NCBI RefSeq assembly: GCF_014873495.1
Contig: NZ_JADBGF010000001.1
Span: 3,720,001 to 3,784,000, forward strand
Length of the DNA stretch: 64,000 nucleotides
Source: Streptomyces stelliscabiei
GTDB taxonomy: Bacteria > Actinomycetota > Actinomycetes > Streptomycetales > Streptomycetaceae
Direction: 5' to 3'
A model generated the notes under the pieces. It searched no databases. It saw only the letters and a program-made list of their open reading frames with translations, and was not told the origin of the DNA. The position numbers were made by a program, and so were the translations under genes. Shown here one piece after another: positions 40,043-49,233 of this stretch (within the stretch, counting starts at the first letter, position 1; each line of letters begins with the position of its first letter).

Positions 40043-41250
40043 TGGCCCTCTACAACTGGGGCGACGTCCAACTCGGCCGCATCCCCCTCCGTGAGACGTT
40101 CACCGTCACCGAGTCGGGCGGCGAGTCCCGCAGCCTCGACCTCGAAGGACAGGAGTCCTACCCGCCGCTCACCCGCGCGCAGGTCATCGCCCGGCACGAC
40201 GGCATCAACGCGCTCCAGATCGGTCAGTGCGTGCCGGTGACGTTCACCGACAAGCCAGAGCGGTCCGGCTACTACACGATCAAGAGCGCGGGGGCGACGT
40301 ACAGCGAGCATCTCAACGAGCGCGTCACTACTGACTGGAAGGTCAGCTTGGAGCGGGTCGGCTCCGACTCGGAGACCGACCTCCAGAGCCGCCTTACCGG
40401 GGCCGTGCGCGTCAACGACTTCTCGCTGACCGGGGAGCGCTGGCATGCGCCGCCGATCGGGCACTACGGCTACTACACCGGCTCCACCAACGCGACGACG
40501 ATGACCCGCACCGGCGCGGACGGGGCGATGACCGTCTACCGCAGCGTGCCCGCGAACGTGTCCCCACGCTGGGGCTGCGCGCCGACGTCGTACCTGACCG
40601 GCCGGGTCAAGGTCACCACCACCGGGGCGCAGGAGGTGTACGGCGTCGACGTGCCGCTCGCCGCCACCGGGTGGGCGCTGTCGAATGGCCTCGTCAACGT
40701 CGCCCCCGGCGCGTCCGCGACGCTGGACGTGCAGGCGTACACCGGCAGTGCCTACCACTCCAAGCTCTGGAACGTCAGCGCCGCCGGGTCCGCCTCCTCG
40801 ATCACGACGTGGGACGGAGCCACCCTCCTCCGCAACGACCCCGAGATGTGCATCGTGCGGCTGATCAAGGGCCTGGCGCCGGGCCGCGCGACCCTCGACC
40901 TCACCCTCCGCCGCGGCTCCCGCTTCGTCGAGGGCTACCTCCAGACCGGCACCTCTGCCACGCTCGCCGCCTACCGCAGCAGCCTGGAGACCAACACCAG
41001 CTTCGCCGCGTCCGGGTACGTCGTCGCCACGTCGGACGATGCCGACGGCAACAAATTCGCGGCAGGCTCCGCGAGATCGTTCACCGCCCACACCAACGGA
41101 GGCGTCATCAAGAGCAGCGCCACCAGCATCGACTTCTGGATCGGCGTAGCGGCCGGCGGGAGCAGCGCTATATCCGGGGACGCCGCGACCGACCTGCGGA
41201 ACCAGTACGTCGCCTGCATGCCGGAAGCCGTCTACGGAGTCCGGAGGTAG
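40042..41250 (+). CDS. distal tail / tail-tip protein
   Basis: A 402-residue beta-rich protein whose ATG overlaps the tape measure stop. The N-terminal part (about 1-115, YNWGDVQLGRIPLRETFTV) resembles distal-tail domains, and the rest may be a carbohydrate-binding-like jelly roll. It is placed as the first tip component after the tape measure. Confidence 0.65.
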   Translation: MALYNWGDVQLGRIPLRETFTVTESGGESRSLDLEGQESYPPLTRAQVIARHDGINALQIGQCVPVTFTDKPERSGYYTIKSAGATYSEHLNERVTTDWKVSLERVGSDSETDLQSRLTGAVRVNDFSLTGERWHAPPIGHYGYYTGSTNATTMTRTGADGAMTVYRSVPANVSPRWGCAPTSYLTGRVKVTTTGAQEVYGVDVPLAATGWALSNGLVNVAPGASATLDVQAYTGSAYHSKLWNVSAAGSASSITTWDGATLLRNDPEMCIVRLIKGLAPGRATLDLTLRRGSRFVEGYLQTGTSATLAAYRSSLETNTSFAASGYVVATSDDADGNKFAAGSARSFTAHTNGGVIKSSATSIDFWIGVAAGGSSAISGDAATDLRNQYVACMPEAVYGVRR

Positions 41251-41255
41251 CGCGG

Positions 41256-44126
41256 GTGGCCGTCAACGAGGTACTGAAGGCTCTGGGTTCGTGGGAGATC
41301 GGTCTGCTCCCGTCGATCCCCCGCGACGCCCTGGACGCGATCCAGTACTTCGGGCACGTCGCGATCGTCCCCGGCCGGCTCGACCCCGCCCAGTACGGCG
41401 ACAACCTCCTCGACGTGGCCCGCTACGTCGGCGTCGTCCGCACGCGCACGACCGGCGACGACGGTCGCACCAACGCCCCCGGCGACAACCTCAGCGTCGG
41501 CGGCGTCGGGATGGCGTTCTGGCTCGGCGACGAGGACAGCAAGGGCGACGTCTTCGAGAACGCCGTGGAACCCGCGAGCGCCAGCTTCGCCACGGCCATC
41601 AACATGCTGCTCCCCGCGTCCGGCGCGGTCACCGCCGGCACCATCCACTCCGTGTCCGGCACGTACACCGGCCGACACCAGTACGAGACGCCCCGCACCG
41701 CGATCGGCTACGTCTGCGACACCATGTCGTCCGAGAGCGTCCCCGTCTCCTGGCGCGTCAACGGCGACGGCACCCTCGACGCCGGGCCGGACTCCGATCT
41801 GTTCGTGACCAACCCGACGTGCGTCATCGTCACCCGCGGCGCCGGCGAGGACATGGCGCTACGGGCCCTGCCGGGCAGCATGGACGTCACCCGGGATATG
41901 GAGGACTACTCCACCCGCGTCGTCCTGCTGGCCGAGGGTGAGGGGGCGAGTATCGCCACGGGGGCGGCGGACATCTCTCCGGCGACCGGGTTCAAGGACA
42001 TCCACGGCAACCCGCTGAAGCTGACCCGCCTCGTGTCCGAGTCGGATACGACGTCGACGAACGCGGAGACCCGGGCTGCGTTGCAGCTGTCGCGGTTCAC
42101 GTCGGCACGGAACGCCCTCACGCTGTCGACTGCGGACTACGACGTCCACGGGTCGTTCGTGGTCGGGGACCGGGTGTGGGTGTACGACCCGGACTCTGGT
42201 CTTGTCGACACATCGACAGAGATCACGTTCCGGGGCCTGCGGCTGAACCCGCTCAAGCTCCAGGTGACGGAGACCTCATGGTCCATCACCGAGGGATACA
42301 CGGTCGCCTACCGGGCAGCCGACGGCACCTGGACCGACCTCACGCAGTACATCGACTTCGAAACCGACGGCACGTCCACCGTCACCGTCGGGGACTTCTC
42401 CCGGCAACTCACCAACTCCTCGACCGAGCCGATCGGGTCACGACCCAACGCCGACACCTCGGTACCCAGCCAGCCGGTGTTCGTAGAACCGTTCACCGGC
42501 CTCGCCTACCTCGACAACCGCGGCTTCACCCGCGCCCGCGTCATCCTCACCTGGAACGCCCCCAACAACGTCGACGGATCCACGGTCCTGGACGGGGATC
42601 ACTACGAGATCCGCTACGCCGTCGACACCGACATGCTGTACCCAGCCACCTGGACGCAGGTCTCCCAGGTCCGCTGGCAAGACCTCCAGACCTGGAGCCA
42701 GCCGTTCGCCGCGCCCGATGACGACTGGCAGGTCATGTTCGTGGCCTGGGGCGAGACAACCGCCCAACTCCAAGACCTCTCGCCCGGGGTCGGCTACGAC
42801 GTGCAGATCCGGGCGGTCGACAGGACCGGCAACACCGGCGCCTGGTCGCCGGTGACGACGTTCGTAGCCTCGTCCGACAACCTGCCGCCCTCCACTCCCG
42901 CCGCCCCGTCGGTGGCCGGGTCGCGGATTGCAGTGCAGATCACGCACGAGTTGGGCAAGGCCAGCGGCGGCACGTTCAACCTAGAGTCGGATCTCGACCA
43001 CCTTGAGATCCACGCCGACTACGAGCCCGGGTTCACACCGACCACGACCACCCTCAAGGGCAAAGCAGTCGCCAACGCGGGCATGATCCAAGCCGAGATC
43101 CCCGTCGTGTTCACCGCCCAGGTGGAAGAGACGTCCGCCCGGTACGTGCGGGTCGTCGCGGTCGACAAGACCGGCAACAAGAGCGGGCCCAGCGACGCGG
43201 CGTCGGCGACCGCACTCCTCATCGACGACGCCCACATCAGCGACCTCACCGTCTCCAAAGTCACCGCCGGTGAGATCACGGCGTCGTGGGTCATGGCCGG
43301 GGAGATCAAAACCGCCGACACCGGCGCCCGCGCCCGGATGTCCGCCGACGGCTACGAGCTGTACAACACCGCCGGCAGCCGCACCTTCTTCGCCGACGCC
43401 TCCACCGGCGACGTGTCGATCATCGGCCAGCTCCTTTCCGGTACAACCGGAAAGCGACTGGAGATCAACCCCACCGGAACCTTCCTGCCCGAAATCCGCT
43501 TCTACCCCAACTCCGGTAGCGACTTCGGCTTCATCAACGGAGTCTCCGCAGGCACCGACGTCAGCCTCGGCATGAACTCCAGTCCGTTCGACGACGGCGG
43601 CGTCACCTGCACATCCCGCGCCTACCTCACGCCCACAGCCGCCCGCCTCGAAGTCATCCGATCCGACACCGCGGAACGCCGCGGCGGCTACGTCATCGCC
43701 CAGCCCGGCGCCTTCTCCGCCGGCTACCAGCGCGGCGGCGTGGACGGCGGCAAGTTCTACGGCGACGAGGTGCAGGCCATCGTCGGATGGGACAACGGCA
43801 CCGACGCCACCGCCAACTACTGGCTGCACTTCGCCAACCGGACCGTACACATCGGCAGGTGGGCCGACTTCGCAGCCCCGGGCAGCATCGACGGCATCTT
43901 CACCGGCACCGTCGCCGGGACCGCGAGTGCCTCCAGCCTGTCCCTGGGGTTCGGTATCACCATGGACACCCAGCTCGTACCGATCGTGTCCGTCCGCGAC
44001 GCCCCTGCCGTCGCCAACACGCGCGGGTTCTGCATCAGCGCCTCCGACACGACCGGCTTCACCACCCAACTCTCCGGCGCCGCCGACGGCGGCTGGTCCG
44101 TTTATTTCTGGTGCTACAGGATCTGA
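41256..44126 (+). CDS. large tail-tip / central fibre protein with FnIII-like domains
   Basis: A 956-residue protein from GTG 41256 with GGAGG 8 bp upstream. The N-terminal half (about 1-370) is a minor tail-like tip domain. Two fibronectin type III-like regions (about 415-545 with GVGYDVQIRAVDRTGNTGAW, and 555-655 with ARYVRVVAVDKTGNKSGPS) follow, then an attachment segment (DDAHISDLTVSKVTAGEI) and a C-terminal fibre-like domain from about 690. It probably contacts the cell surface. Confidence 0.7.
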   Translation: MAVNEVLKALGSWEIGLLPSIPRDALDAIQYFGHVAIVPGRLDPAQYGDNLLDVARYVGVVRTRTTGDDGRTNAPGDNLSVGGVGMAFWLGDEDSKGDVFENAVEPASASFATAINMLLPASGAVTAGTIHSVSGTYTGRHQYETPRTAIGYVCDTMSSESVPVSWRVNGDGTLDAGPDSDLFVTNPTCVIVTRGAGEDMALRALPGSMDVTRDMEDYSTRVVLLAEGEGASIATGAADISPATGFKDIHGNPLKLTRLVSESDTTSTNAETRAALQLSRFTSARNALTLSTADYDVHGSFVVGDRVWVYDPDSGLVDTSTEITFRGLRLNPLKLQVTETSWSITEGYTVAYRAADGTWTDLTQYIDFETDGTSTVTVGDFSRQLTNSSTEPIGSRPNADTSVPSQPVFVEPFTGLAYLDNRGFTRARVILTWNAPNNVDGSTVLDGDHYEIRYAVDTDMLYPATWTQVSQVRWQDLQTWSQPFAAPDDDWQVMFVAWGETTAQLQDLSPGVGYDVQIRAVDRTGNTGAWSPVTTFVASSDNLPPSTPAAPSVAGSRIAVQITHELGKASGGTFNLESDLDHLEIHADYEPGFTPTTTTLKGKAVANAGMIQAEIPVVFTAQVEETSARYVRVVAVDKTGNKSGPSDAASATALLIDDAHISDLTVSKVTAGEITASWVMAGEIKTADTGARARMSADGYELYNTAGSRTFFADASTGDVSIIGQLLSGTTGKRLEINPTGTFLPEIRFYPNSGSDFGFINGVSAGTDVSLGMNSSPFDDGGVTCTSRAYLTPTAARLEVIRSDTAERRGGYVIAQPGAFSAGYQRGGVDGGKFYGDEVQAIVGWDNGTDATANYWLHFANRTVHIGRWADFAAPGSIDGIFTGTVAGTASASSLSLGFGITMDTQLVPIVSVRDAPAVANTRGFCISASDTTGFTTQLSGAADGGWSVYFWCYRI

Positions 44127-44127
44127 C

Positions 44128-44718
44128 ATGCCACCACGCGAATACATCGTCCAGACGGTCGGCGAGTACTGGCCCAACCCCGACAACCCGTGCTGGTACG
44201 TCGACATGCTCAAACCGGACGGCACCCTGCACCGGCACGTCTTCCCCAAGATGACCTTGGAGAATTTGGCCGCCGAATACGGCATCGACCCGACAGCGGT
44301 GGACGACCTCCTCGACATCGCCATGCACCAGCCGTTCGCACCCAACCCCGAGGACCCGGACGGCGAGGACCCGGCCGGCGCGGCGGGCATGCTGTCGCCC
44401 GCGCTCGTCTCGCGCGGCACGACCCGCAAGGGCGACCCTGTACCGACGACCCTGTACACGGCTGCCGACACCGCCGCGGCGCGTGAGGCGCACCGGATAC
44501 GGATCGAGCACACCAAAGCCCACCGGGTGCGGGTCGTCCCGCCGAAGGCCGGCCGGGACCCGCTCAACACGATCCGGCAGGCGCACGGCATCGACCCGGC
44601 CCGCGTCGCCGTGAAAGCCCGCATGGTCGAGGAGCGGCGGCTGGTCGCTCAGGGCCGTGCCCCGCAGCGCCCTACCACCCGTAACCCCGACTTCCTGAAG
44701 GGCGGCCCCCGTGCCTGA
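44128..44718 (+). CDS. hypothetical tail-region protein
   Basis: A 196-residue protein starting 1 bp after the tip protein. The N-terminal domain has WYVDMLKPDGTLHRHVFPK, the C-terminal half is basic and helical (REAHRIRIEHTKAHRVRV). The next fibre gene overlaps by 8 bp. Role unknown; tail-tip assembly is plausible from position. Confidence 0.5.
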   Translation: MPPREYIVQTVGEYWPNPDNPCWYVDMLKPDGTLHRHVFPKMTLENLAAEYGIDPTAVDDLLDIAMHQPFAPNPEDPDGEDPAGAAGMLSPALVSRGTTRKGDPVPTTLYTAADTAAAREAHRIRIEHTKAHRVRVVPPKAGRDPLNTIRQAHGIDPARVAVKARMVEERRLVAQGRAPQRPTTRNPDFLKGGPRA

Positions 44719-45697
44719 CGCTCCCACCACCAGGCTCGGCCTGTACAAATCCCTGTCGGACGGCTCTGAACTGGTCGACTACTCGCAAGATATCGGCCAG
44801 AACTGGGACAAGGTCGACGCCGCCGCAGGCTTCCAAGTCGTCACCTCGGGGACCCGGCCCTCCAGCCCGTACAGCGGCAAGGGCATCGCCGAGTCCAACA
44901 CCAGCTACCGGACGTACTTCTCCAACGGCACCGCGCCCGCCTCCGCGTCGTGGGTGCAGATCCCCAACAGCAGCAGCACGTACGACGCGGACCTCGACCT
45001 CACCAGCGGCAAACAGGTCAACATCGGCACCAGCAGCAGCACCGCCAGCATCGCCGTCGTCAACGCCGCCACCACCACCGACGCCATCAGTCTCCGCGTC
45101 ACCGGAGACACCCAGTCCCGGTTCCTCGTCGACACCGACGGCTCCATCAACTGGGGTGCGGGCGCCTCAGCCGCAACCGACGTCACCCTCTACCGGTCAG
45201 CCGCCAACATCCTCCGCACCGGCGACAGCCTCACCGTCGACATCGACCTCACCGTCACCGGCAACATCAACTCCGCCGCAAACCTCAACACCGGCGCCTG
45301 GACCACCTACACGCCCACCTGGACGAGCAGCGGAACCCAGCCCGCCCTCGGCAACGGCACCCTCGTGGGACGGTACGCCCGCATCGGTCGCACCATCGTC
45401 TGCCAGATCAACTTGATCCCTGGCTCCACCACGACATTCGGTACGGGCACCTACTCGTGGGCGCTACCGGCTACGAGCGCGAACGCGGGCGCCACCTACA
45501 TCGGTCAGGCTCACCTTCTCGGCACTGCCCGGTGGGCAGGCCAGTTCGTGATCAGCCCCAACCAGTCGGCGTCCAACCCCTTTTTCTCCACCGCGTCCGG
45601 CGACTCACGGCTCGCCGGCATGACACCGACCGTGCCGGAGACGTTCGCGAACGGGTCCCAGCTCCGCATCACCGTCACGTACGAGGCGGCCGCCTAG
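44711..45697 (+). CDS. tail fibre / receptor-binding protein
   Basis: A 328-residue protein from GTG 44711. The N-terminal attachment segment LGLYKSLSDGSELVDYSQDI matches actinophage fibre proteins, a Ser/Thr/Asn-rich beta repeat region spans about 75-200, and a C-terminal jelly-roll-like domain (TYTPTWTSSGTQPALGNGTL) is common in receptor-binding tips. Its stop overlaps that of the convergent minus-strand gene in the tetramer CTAG. Confidence 0.7.
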   Translation: MPDAPTTRLGLYKSLSDGSELVDYSQDIGQNWDKVDAAAGFQVVTSGTRPSSPYSGKGIAESNTSYRTYFSNGTAPASASWVQIPNSSSTYDADLDLTSGKQVNIGTSSSTASIAVVNAATTTDAISLRVTGDTQSRFLVDTDGSINWGAGASAATDVTLYRSAANILRTGDSLTVDIDLTVTGNINSAANLNTGAWTTYTPTWTSSGTQPALGNGTLVGRYARIGRTIVCQINLIPGSTTTFGTGTYSWALPATSANAGATYIGQAHLLGTARWAGQFVISPNQSASNPFFSTASGDSRLAGMTPTVPETFANGSQLRITVTYEAAA

Positions 45698-45933
45698 CCG
45701 TGGTCGTCGGCCGGGTACGCCGGCTGCGCGGCCAGGTCCGGGCCGAACGTCGATGGGTCGGGCTTGGCCTGCTGGAGCCGCTGGTTCTCCTCCTGCGCGG
45801 CGGCAAGCTGGCGTTCCAGCCCGGCGACCTTCGCGCGCAGGAGGAGGGTTTCGTCGAAGAGTTCACCGCACCGCTGCCGGAATACGGGGAGCGCGTCGTC
45901 GACGCTGATCTGCTGACCCTGGGGCTGGTTCAT
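45694..45933 (-). CDS. coiled-coil protein
   Basis: A 79-residue protein with a strong coiled coil at about 25-58 (LLLRAKVAGLERQLAAAQEE). Last gene of the minus-strand cassette; overlaps the glycosyltransferase gene by 4 bp and the convergent fibre gene by 4 bp. May be a small tail or chaperone component. Confidence 0.55.
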   Translation of the reverse strand: MNQPQGQQISVDDALPVFRQRCGELFDETLLLRAKVAGLERQLAAAQEENQRLQQAKPDPSTFGPDLAAQPAYPADDHG

Positions 45934-46799
45934 GCGGTGACCGCCTTGTCTGCGAGGTCCCGGTACCGGTCCAGGAGGTCGGTGTCGTTGAGGAACGCGT
46001 GCTGGGTGAAGAACGACCAGTGCGACACGATCGCGTCGCCGCGGAGGATGTTCGGGGCGCCGGTGGCGAGCGGGTGGTGGATGGTGTGAAAACTCTCCTC
46101 CTCGTCCGGGACGAGGACGCCGGGGCCGTGCGGGAGTCCGGCGTACATGCTGCCGAGGCTGGCGAAGCAGGAGACGGAGAATTGGGTGCCGGGCTGGATC
46201 GGGAAGTCCTGGTACAGGTAGAGGTCTTCGACGGCGCCGCGCTCGATGTGGTCGAGGAGCAGTTCGTGGAGCTTCACCGCGAACGGGCCGTTGGCCCAGC
46301 CGTTGGGGTCCATGCAGTACATGCCGACCTCGCCCCACTCGCGCGGAACCTTCCCGCAGTGCTGGAGGAAGTGCGAGCAGATCGCGTTGTTGAAGATGAT
46401 CGGGAAGATCGCGGTAGGCGCGGGCATCTGAAGGCGGGCCCGGACGAGGTTGGGAATCGCGTCCTCGTGTAGGTAGATCACGTCATCGTCGAGCCTCAGA
46501 TAGACGGCCTCCGGGTCGATCATCTCCCGGTAAGCCAGGCCCGTGTACCTCTGCTTGGGCAGGTTGCCGAGGTCGACGCCTTCGGGCCGGTGCTTCAGCT
46601 TCACCCAGTCGAACTGCTCGTCCAGCTCGTGGGCGTAGGCGATGTCGTCCTCTTGGCCGACCGGGTCGGTGTTGAGGTACAGCCACGCTTCGTCGACCAA
46701 GCCGCGGGCATGGTCGCGCTCCAGGTACTTGATGAGCAGGCTGAAGGTCCGGCGCCGGCCGAACGGTGTCCACGCGATGACGCGCTTCCCATCGATCAC
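45930..46799 (-). CDS. glycosyltransferase-like protein (GT-A type)
   Basis: A 289-residue protein from GTG 46799, chosen for the GAGGAGGAA site upstream and the gtga overlap. It starts MIDGKRVIAWTPFGRRRTFS, has YLRLDDDVIYL (D104-D106, a DxD-type metal/nucleotide-sugar motif) and conserved downstream aromatic segments (SHFLQHCGKVPREWGEVGMY). It is probably a sugar transferase of a phage-specific group. First of the cassette's clear sugar genes counted from the fibre side. Confidence 0.7.
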   Translation of the reverse strand: MIDGKRVIAWTPFGRRRTFSLLIKYLERDHARGLVDEAWLYLNTDPVGQEDDIAYAHELDEQFDWVKLKHRPEGVDLGNLPKQRYTGLAYREMIDPEAVYLRLDDDVIYLHEDAIPNLVRARLQMPAPTAIFPIIFNNAICSHFLQHCGKVPREWGEVGMYCMDPNGWANGPFAVKLHELLLDHIERGAVEDLYLYQDFPIQPGTQFSVSCFASLGSMYAGLPHGPGVLVPDEEESFHTIHHPLATGAPNILRGDAIVSHWSFFTQHAFLNDTDLLDRYRDLADKAVTA

Positions 46800-47554
46800 G
46801 GGTTCCTCCTCGTGGTGCGGTGTTGTGGCGGCCACTGCCCGGACGCGTCGGTCCACGGCAGGTCAGGGTGCAGCTTCCGCAGGAGATCCACGGTCGCCGC
46901 GTGATGCTCGCTGCGGGCGTCGGAGAGCTGGCCGGGGTGGACGCGCACGAAGTACAGCGGCTGCTCCACCACCGCGTACCGGTGCATGCCTGCCTTCCAG
47001 ACGCGAATCCACCAGTCCCAGTCCTCCGCCGTCCCGTACGTACCGGGCGGCGTGGCGTCCGGCGAGTAGCCGCCGACCGTCTCCCACACCCTGCGGCGGA
47101 TCAGCGCCTTGTCGATGAGCGGCGGCCACTGCGCGAAGTCGTCCAGCGTGGCGTCCGGGAGGCTGGCCTGCACGTGGTCGGCCTCGCCGAACTGCTGCGC
47201 GTGCGGGACGACGAAGTCCCGGCCGCCGTCCGCACCTAGGGCGGACGCGCAGCGGGCGATGCACTCCGGGTGCAGCCGGTCGTCTGCCGAGGCGGTGAAC
47301 AGCGCGTCACAGCCGTCGGCGAGTGCGAGGCGGGCGGCGGCGTTGAGGCTGCCCGCCCAGCCGACCCGCTTCCGATTCCGCCGCATGCCGGCCCACAGGT
47401 CGGGGTGCTCACGCAGCCACTCGTAGGTGCCGTCGTCGGAGCGGTCCTCGGCGATGTACGCGTGCGCAGCGTGGGTCTGGCCCTGGACCGAGTCGAGCAT
47501 CTCTTCGAGGTAGGGGAGAGCGTTGCGGGCGGGGATGATGACGCCGATCTTCAT
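46796..47554 (-). CDS. family 2 glycosyltransferase
   Basis: A 252-residue GT-A enzyme. It has KIGVIIPARNALPYLEEML (2-20), EDRSDDGTYEWL (36-47), a DxD-like TASADDRLHPEC (88-99) and the C-terminal acceptor loop EDWDWWIRVW (about 195-204). It should transfer a nucleotide-activated sugar. Overlaps the SDR gene upstream and the other transferase downstream by 4 bp each, so the products are made together. Confidence 0.85.
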   Translation of the reverse strand: MKIGVIIPARNALPYLEEMLDSVQGQTHAAHAYIAEDRSDDGTYEWLREHPDLWAGMRRNRKRVGWAGSLNAAARLALADGCDALFTASADDRLHPECIARCASALGADGGRDFVVPHAQQFGEADHVQASLPDATLDDFAQWPPLIDKALIRRRVWETVGGYSPDATPPGTYGTAEDWDWWIRVWKAGMHRYAVVEQPLYFVRVHPGQLSDARSEHHAATVDLLRKLHPDLPWTDASGQWPPQHRTTRRNP

Positions 47555-48399
47555 CGCGTTCGCTCCATCCACTGGTAGGTGCGGGCCACGCCCTGCTGCC
47601 ACCCGACGGCGGGCTCCCAGCCGCGGACTGCGCTCACGGGGGAGTTGTCCGTGACGACTCGTTGAAGATCCCCGGGGAGGCGTTCGGCGTGGCGCACGTC
47701 GCTGTAGTCGATGCGTTCCAGGAGCCCGAGGAGGCTGACCTCGTTGTCGGGGCCGCCGCCGACGTCGTAGGTGCGGCCCTGGTAGGCGTCGAAGTTTTCG
47801 ACGATGTCGCCGAGGAGGCGGGTGAAGTCGTCGATGTGGAGGATGTCGCGGGACTGGGTGCCGTCGCCGTGGACGGTGATGGTGCGGCGTTCGAGGGTGG
47901 CGCGGAGGAACCAGGTGACCCAGCCTGCTTCGGCGCTGCCGTCCTGTCCGGGCCCGTACACGGTGGACGGTCGGAGGATGACCGACGGGAGGCCGTAGAG
48001 GTCGCCGTACAGGCGGAGGTAGTCCTCGCCGACGCGTTTCGACAGCCCGAGCGGGGCGATCTTCCCGTCGGCGCCGGCGTTCACCTTGACGCTGGACGTG
48101 AACAGGACGGGCACGCCCCCGGCCTGGCGTGCGGCTTCGCACACGTTGAAGGTGCCGAGCGCGTTGTCCCGGAAGTCGGCGGCCGGGTCGGCGAGGCTGA
48201 CGGCCGTGGAGCAGCTGGCGCCGAGGTGGACGATGACGTCGGGCTGGGCGGCGTCCACGGTCTTCTGGAGCGCGGCAAGGTCGGTGGTGGGTCGGCCGTG
48301 GCGTTTGTCGATGCCGGTGACCCGATGGTCGTGGGCGGTCAGCTGTCGGACGAGGTGGGTGCCGATGAATCCGGATGCCCCGGTTACGAGGATGTTCAC
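47551..48399 (-). CDS. NAD-dependent sugar epimerase/dehydratase (extended SDR), Tyr replaced
   Basis: A 282-residue extended SDR from GTG 48399. It has the Rossmann motif TGASGFIGTH (6-15), VIVHLGAS (56-63), SSVKVNAG and a substrate helix region with LRPSTVYGPG. The YxxxK catalytic motif reads L117-G-L-S-K121, so the Tyr needed for proton transfer is Leu. Either the enzyme uses another residue or it is only structural. Related SDRs convert nucleotide sugars. Confidence 0.75.
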   Translation of the reverse strand: MNILVTGASGFIGTHLVRQLTAHDHRVTGIDKRHGRPTTDLAALQKTVDAAQPDVIVHLGASCSTAVSLADPAADFRDNALGTFNVCEAARQAGGVPVLFTSSVKVNAGADGKIAPLGLSKRVGEDYLRLYGDLYGLPSVILRPSTVYGPGQDGSAEAGWVTWFLRATLERRTITVHGDGTQSRDILHIDDFTRLLGDIVENFDAYQGRTYDVGGGPDNEVSLLGLLERIDYSDVRHAERLPGDLQRVVTDNSPVSAVRGWEPAVGWQQGVARTYQWMERTR

Positions 48400-48584
48400 G
48401 GGCGCTGCCTCCAGAGGTCTCGGAGCACTGGCCCCAGGAAGGCGAGACTGGCCAAGGCGGACAGGATCGCGACGGCGGCCCATTCGCGGTTGCCGGAGGC
48501 CATCGTGACGATGGTGAACGCAGCTGCCGACGCCGAGGCGGCCATGGAAGCGGCGATCTGAGCGGCGATCTCGTTGTCCTTCAC
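48396..48584 (-). CDS. small membrane protein
   Basis: A 62-residue protein from GTG 48584, with two hydrophobic segments (about 8-25 and 34-52) and a basic end (RDLWRQRP). Coupled by 4-bp overlaps to the SDR gene and the gene upstream. Could be a small membrane anchor of the cassette. Confidence 0.5.
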   Translation of the reverse strand: MKDNEIAAQIAASMAASASAAAFTIVTMASGNREWAAVAILSALASLAFLGPVLRDLWRQRP

Positions 48585-48802
48585 CAGCCCACCGCTTTCT
48601 GCCAGGAGACGTACTCGGTGAGCTTGGCCTCGGCGAGGACGGCGACGAGCGCGGCGGTGAAGTGGGCTTGGGCGGCGAGGACGTCCAGATGGCTGGGCGG
48701 CCAGATGCCCGGCTTGATGCCGCGCGCTTGTTCCTCGTCGCTGACGGGTTGGCCTTCGAGGAGGCGTTCGCCTTCGCGGTAGTGATCCGGTCCAGTAGCC
48801 AT
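48581..48802 (-). CDS. small hypothetical protein
   Basis: A 73-residue protein (HYREGERLLEGQPVSDEEQA, then HLDVLAAQAHFTAALVA) resembling a helical protein often found in Streptomyces phages. Coupled by overlaps to neighbours. Function unknown. Confidence 0.55.
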   Translation of the reverse strand: MATGPDHYREGERLLEGQPVSDEEQARGIKPGIWPPSHLDVLAAQAHFTAALVAVLAEAKLTEYVSWQKAVGW

Positions 48803-49233
48803 CAGGCAGCCTGCTTCCTGGCATGGTGGCGGCGCTGTGCAGCGTTCTCGCAGGCGCGACACTGCCGCTTCCCGTTCCTTCGGGTGATCGTGTTCTCGGG
48901 GGTGAACTCGTGCCCCCTGCCGCAGCGGTTGGTTCTGACAGCGATTGCTGTAGGCGTCATGCCGCGCCGGATGTTCTCAGCCTGTGTGACCGGCTCCAGA
49001 TGGGCGGGGTTCACGCATCGCCGGTTGCGGCATGTGTGGTCTAGGACAAGGCCTTCGCGTACCGCACCTACAGCGAACTCGTACGCCACGACGTGCGCCC
49101 TGCGTGTACGTCCCGCAAGCTTGAACTGGCCATAGCCGTCGCGGACATTGAGGGAGGCCGTCCATTCCCAGCAGGTATCCGCTGAGGAGCGGTTGACCTT
49201 GGCCCAGAAGCGGACCGCTGTCTGGTCGTTCAC
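48802..49233 (-). CDS. HNH endonuclease
   Basis: A 143-residue protein from GTG 49233. The HNH fold is clear: CWEWTASLNVRDGYGQF (about 16-32), AHVVAYEF, LVLDHTCRNRRCVNPAHLE (D-H...C...C-x-NPxHL, about 61-79) and a C-terminal zinc pair CGRGH...CRAC. It is of the free-standing group often found as mobile endonucleases. Overlap with both flanking genes suggests it has been stable in the cassette. Confidence 0.8.
   Translation of the reverse strand: MNDQTAVRFWAKVNRSSADTCWEWTASLNVRDGYGQFKLAGRTRRAHVVAYEFAVGAVREGLVLDHTCRNRRCVNPAHLEPVTQAENIRRGMTPTAIAVRTNRCGRGHEFTPENTITRRNGKRQCRACENAAQRRHHARKQAA

Noticed and set aside
24005..45697. Control of late genes by the rare leucine codon TTA, reported for some Streptomyces phage terminases
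   Set aside because: TTA triplets noticed by eye in plus-strand genes (for example around 35271, 35472, 44101) are out of frame. An exhaustive frame-aware count was not run.
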